Source: Prado023 sp963700475 (lineage in GTDB: Bacteria; Actinomycetota; Actinomycetes; S36-B12; CAIYMF01). From it: a stretch of DNA of 64,000 nt. Location of the stretch: NCBI GenBank assembly GCA_963700475.1, contig CAVOXR010000008.1:124001-188000 (forward strand). Direction: 5' to 3'. Position numbers and translations under genes: made by a program. Each line of letters begins with the position of its first letter. Position 1 is the stretch's first letter. This document shows positions 63,432 through 64,000 of this stretch, piece after piece. The notes under the pieces are model-generated. The model was given only the letters and a program-made list of their open reading frames with translations. It searched no databases and was not told the DNA's origin.

Positions 63432-63979
63432 CTGCTGAGGATCCCGGCAGTCCGGGGCAGCCAGTCAGCCAGGAGGACCTCGATGCGGTGGCAGCCCAGC
63501 TGGGCCGGCCTGTCCGTGCGGTCCGGGCGGTGGCGCACCGGTGCTCGTGCAGCCGGCCGGATGTGCTGAAGACCGAGCCACAGCTGCCCGATGGCACGCC
63601 GTTCCCGACCCTGTACTACCTGACCTGCCCCCGAGTCACCAGCGCGATCGGCACCCTTGAGGCCGACGGGGTCATGCGCGAGATGGCCGACCGGCTGGCC
63701 GCCGACCCCGACCTGGCCGCCGCGTACCGCGCGGCCCACGAGAGCTACCTGGCCGAGCGGGAGCAGCTCGGGCACGTGGAGCACATCGCGGGCATCAGCG
63801 CGGGAGGGATGCCCGACCGGGTCAAGTGCCTGCACGTGCTCGTGGCGCACTCCCTGGCCGTCGGCCCGGGCGTGAACCCGTTGGGCGATGAGGCGCTGGC
63901 GATCCTGGCCGAGCGGGGCATCAGGCCCGGCTCGGCGTGGGGCGGCACGCCCTCCGGGTGCGTCCCCGGGACCTCATGA
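63428..63979 (+). CDS. DUF501 family protein
   Basis: The GTG at 63428 overlaps the ftsB stop. The 183-residue protein has the DUF501 features: AVAHRCSCSRPDVLKTEPQLPDGTPFPTLYYLTCPRVTSAIGTLEADGVM, and GGMPDRVKCLHVLVAHSLAVGPGVNPLGDEAL. The Cys/His pattern (CSC, TCP, CLH, H) is conserved in the family, but its role is unknown. The actinobacterial order eno-ftsB-DUF501-ppx is kept. The stop overlaps the next ATG (ATGA). Confidence 0.92.
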   Translation: MTAEDPGSPGQPVSQEDLDAVAAQLGRPVRAVRAVAHRCSCSRPDVLKTEPQLPDGTPFPTLYYLTCPRVTSAIGTLEADGVMREMADRLAADPDLAAAYRAAHESYLAEREQLGHVEHIAGISAGGMPDRVKCLHVLVAHSLAVGPGVNPLGDEALAILAERGIRPGSAWGGTPSGCVPGTS

Positions 63980-64000
63980 CCACCCATCGGGCAGCCGCCA
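63976..64000 (+). CDS. ppx: First codons of a probable exopolyphosphatase (Ppx/GppA), cut by window end
   Basis: Only the ATG at 63976 (overlapping the DUF501 stop) and seven following codons (TTHRAAA) are visible. The call rests on synteny: ppx follows DUF501 in most Actinobacteria. Confidence 0.45.

Overview
The window is very GC-rich (about 70% by eye) and densely coded, and it reads as a chromosomal segment of a high-GC Actinomycetia bacterium. Supporting markers are an Lsr2 nucleoid protein, a SepX/GlpR division protein, two WS/DGAT acyltransferases for neutral-lipid storage, a protein O-mannosyltransferase (GT39), a Ctc-type L25 protein, FeoA-FeoB-FeoC, and DtxR-, CsoR- and HrcA-type operator sequences. 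Several genes have a -10 hexamer 6-8 bases before the start codon and no Shine-Dalgarno sequence, as expected for actinobacterial leaderless mRNAs. No prophage, complete insertion sequence or CRISPR array was found.

Layout. 1-10.3 kb is an accessory block: a truncated membrane spermidine-synthase-like protein, a GH36-like alpha-galactosidase broken by an in-frame TGA, a HisA/PriA-like protein lacking an active-site Asp, an ACAD10/11-type acyl-CoA dehydrogenase coupled to an APH-like kinase (frameshifted), an SDR, and an ada-alkA/ogt alkylation-repair pair. 10.6-13.2 kb is a ferrous iron operon (feoA-feoB-feoC-like) behind a DtxR-type box. 13.2-25.7 kb is mixed: FUSC exporter, a 38-residue Cys-rich peptide with a CsoR-like operator inside its promoter, pirin, WS/DGAT 1, tRNA-Arg, VOC protein, isoprenylcysteine-methyltransferase-like protein, lsr2, SDR, CMD-like protein, GNAT, an AzgA purine permease and a secreted nuclease/lamin-tail protein. 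25.8-30.2 kb holds a DrrAB-like ABC exporter, a YbhN-like membrane protein (frameshifted) and a PAC2 protein.

30.4-46.5 kb follows a typical actinobacterial core order: mscL, SAF-domain protein, FmdB-like zinc ribbon (behind a CIRCE-like element), 5-formyl-THF cyclo-ligase, moeA, rimJ-like, sepX, tRNA-Ala, WS/DGAT 2, pmt, rsmI (divergent), metG, tatD, ksgA, metallophosphatase, ispE (frameshifted). galU and rpfB, often found in these strings, are missing from their expected places. 46.5-50.9 kb carries manA, an ABC-F ATPase (frameshifted) and a MarR/TetR pair. 50.9-64 kb is a long forward housekeeping run: tRNA-Gln, glmU, tdk, prs, rplY/ctc, pth, cysQ-like, mfd, SurA-like lipoprotein, mazG, eno, ftsB, DUF501, and the first codons of a probable ppx.

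Two features stand out. Two families of dispersed intergenic inverted repeats are present: a roughly 25-bp element in two clusters, and a four-box CCTCC/GGAGG hairpin in three copies. In addition, four otherwise well-conserved genes, including the normally essential ispE, are each interrupted by exactly one extra C or G. That pattern points to homopolymer sequencing error, with recoding as the less likely alternative.
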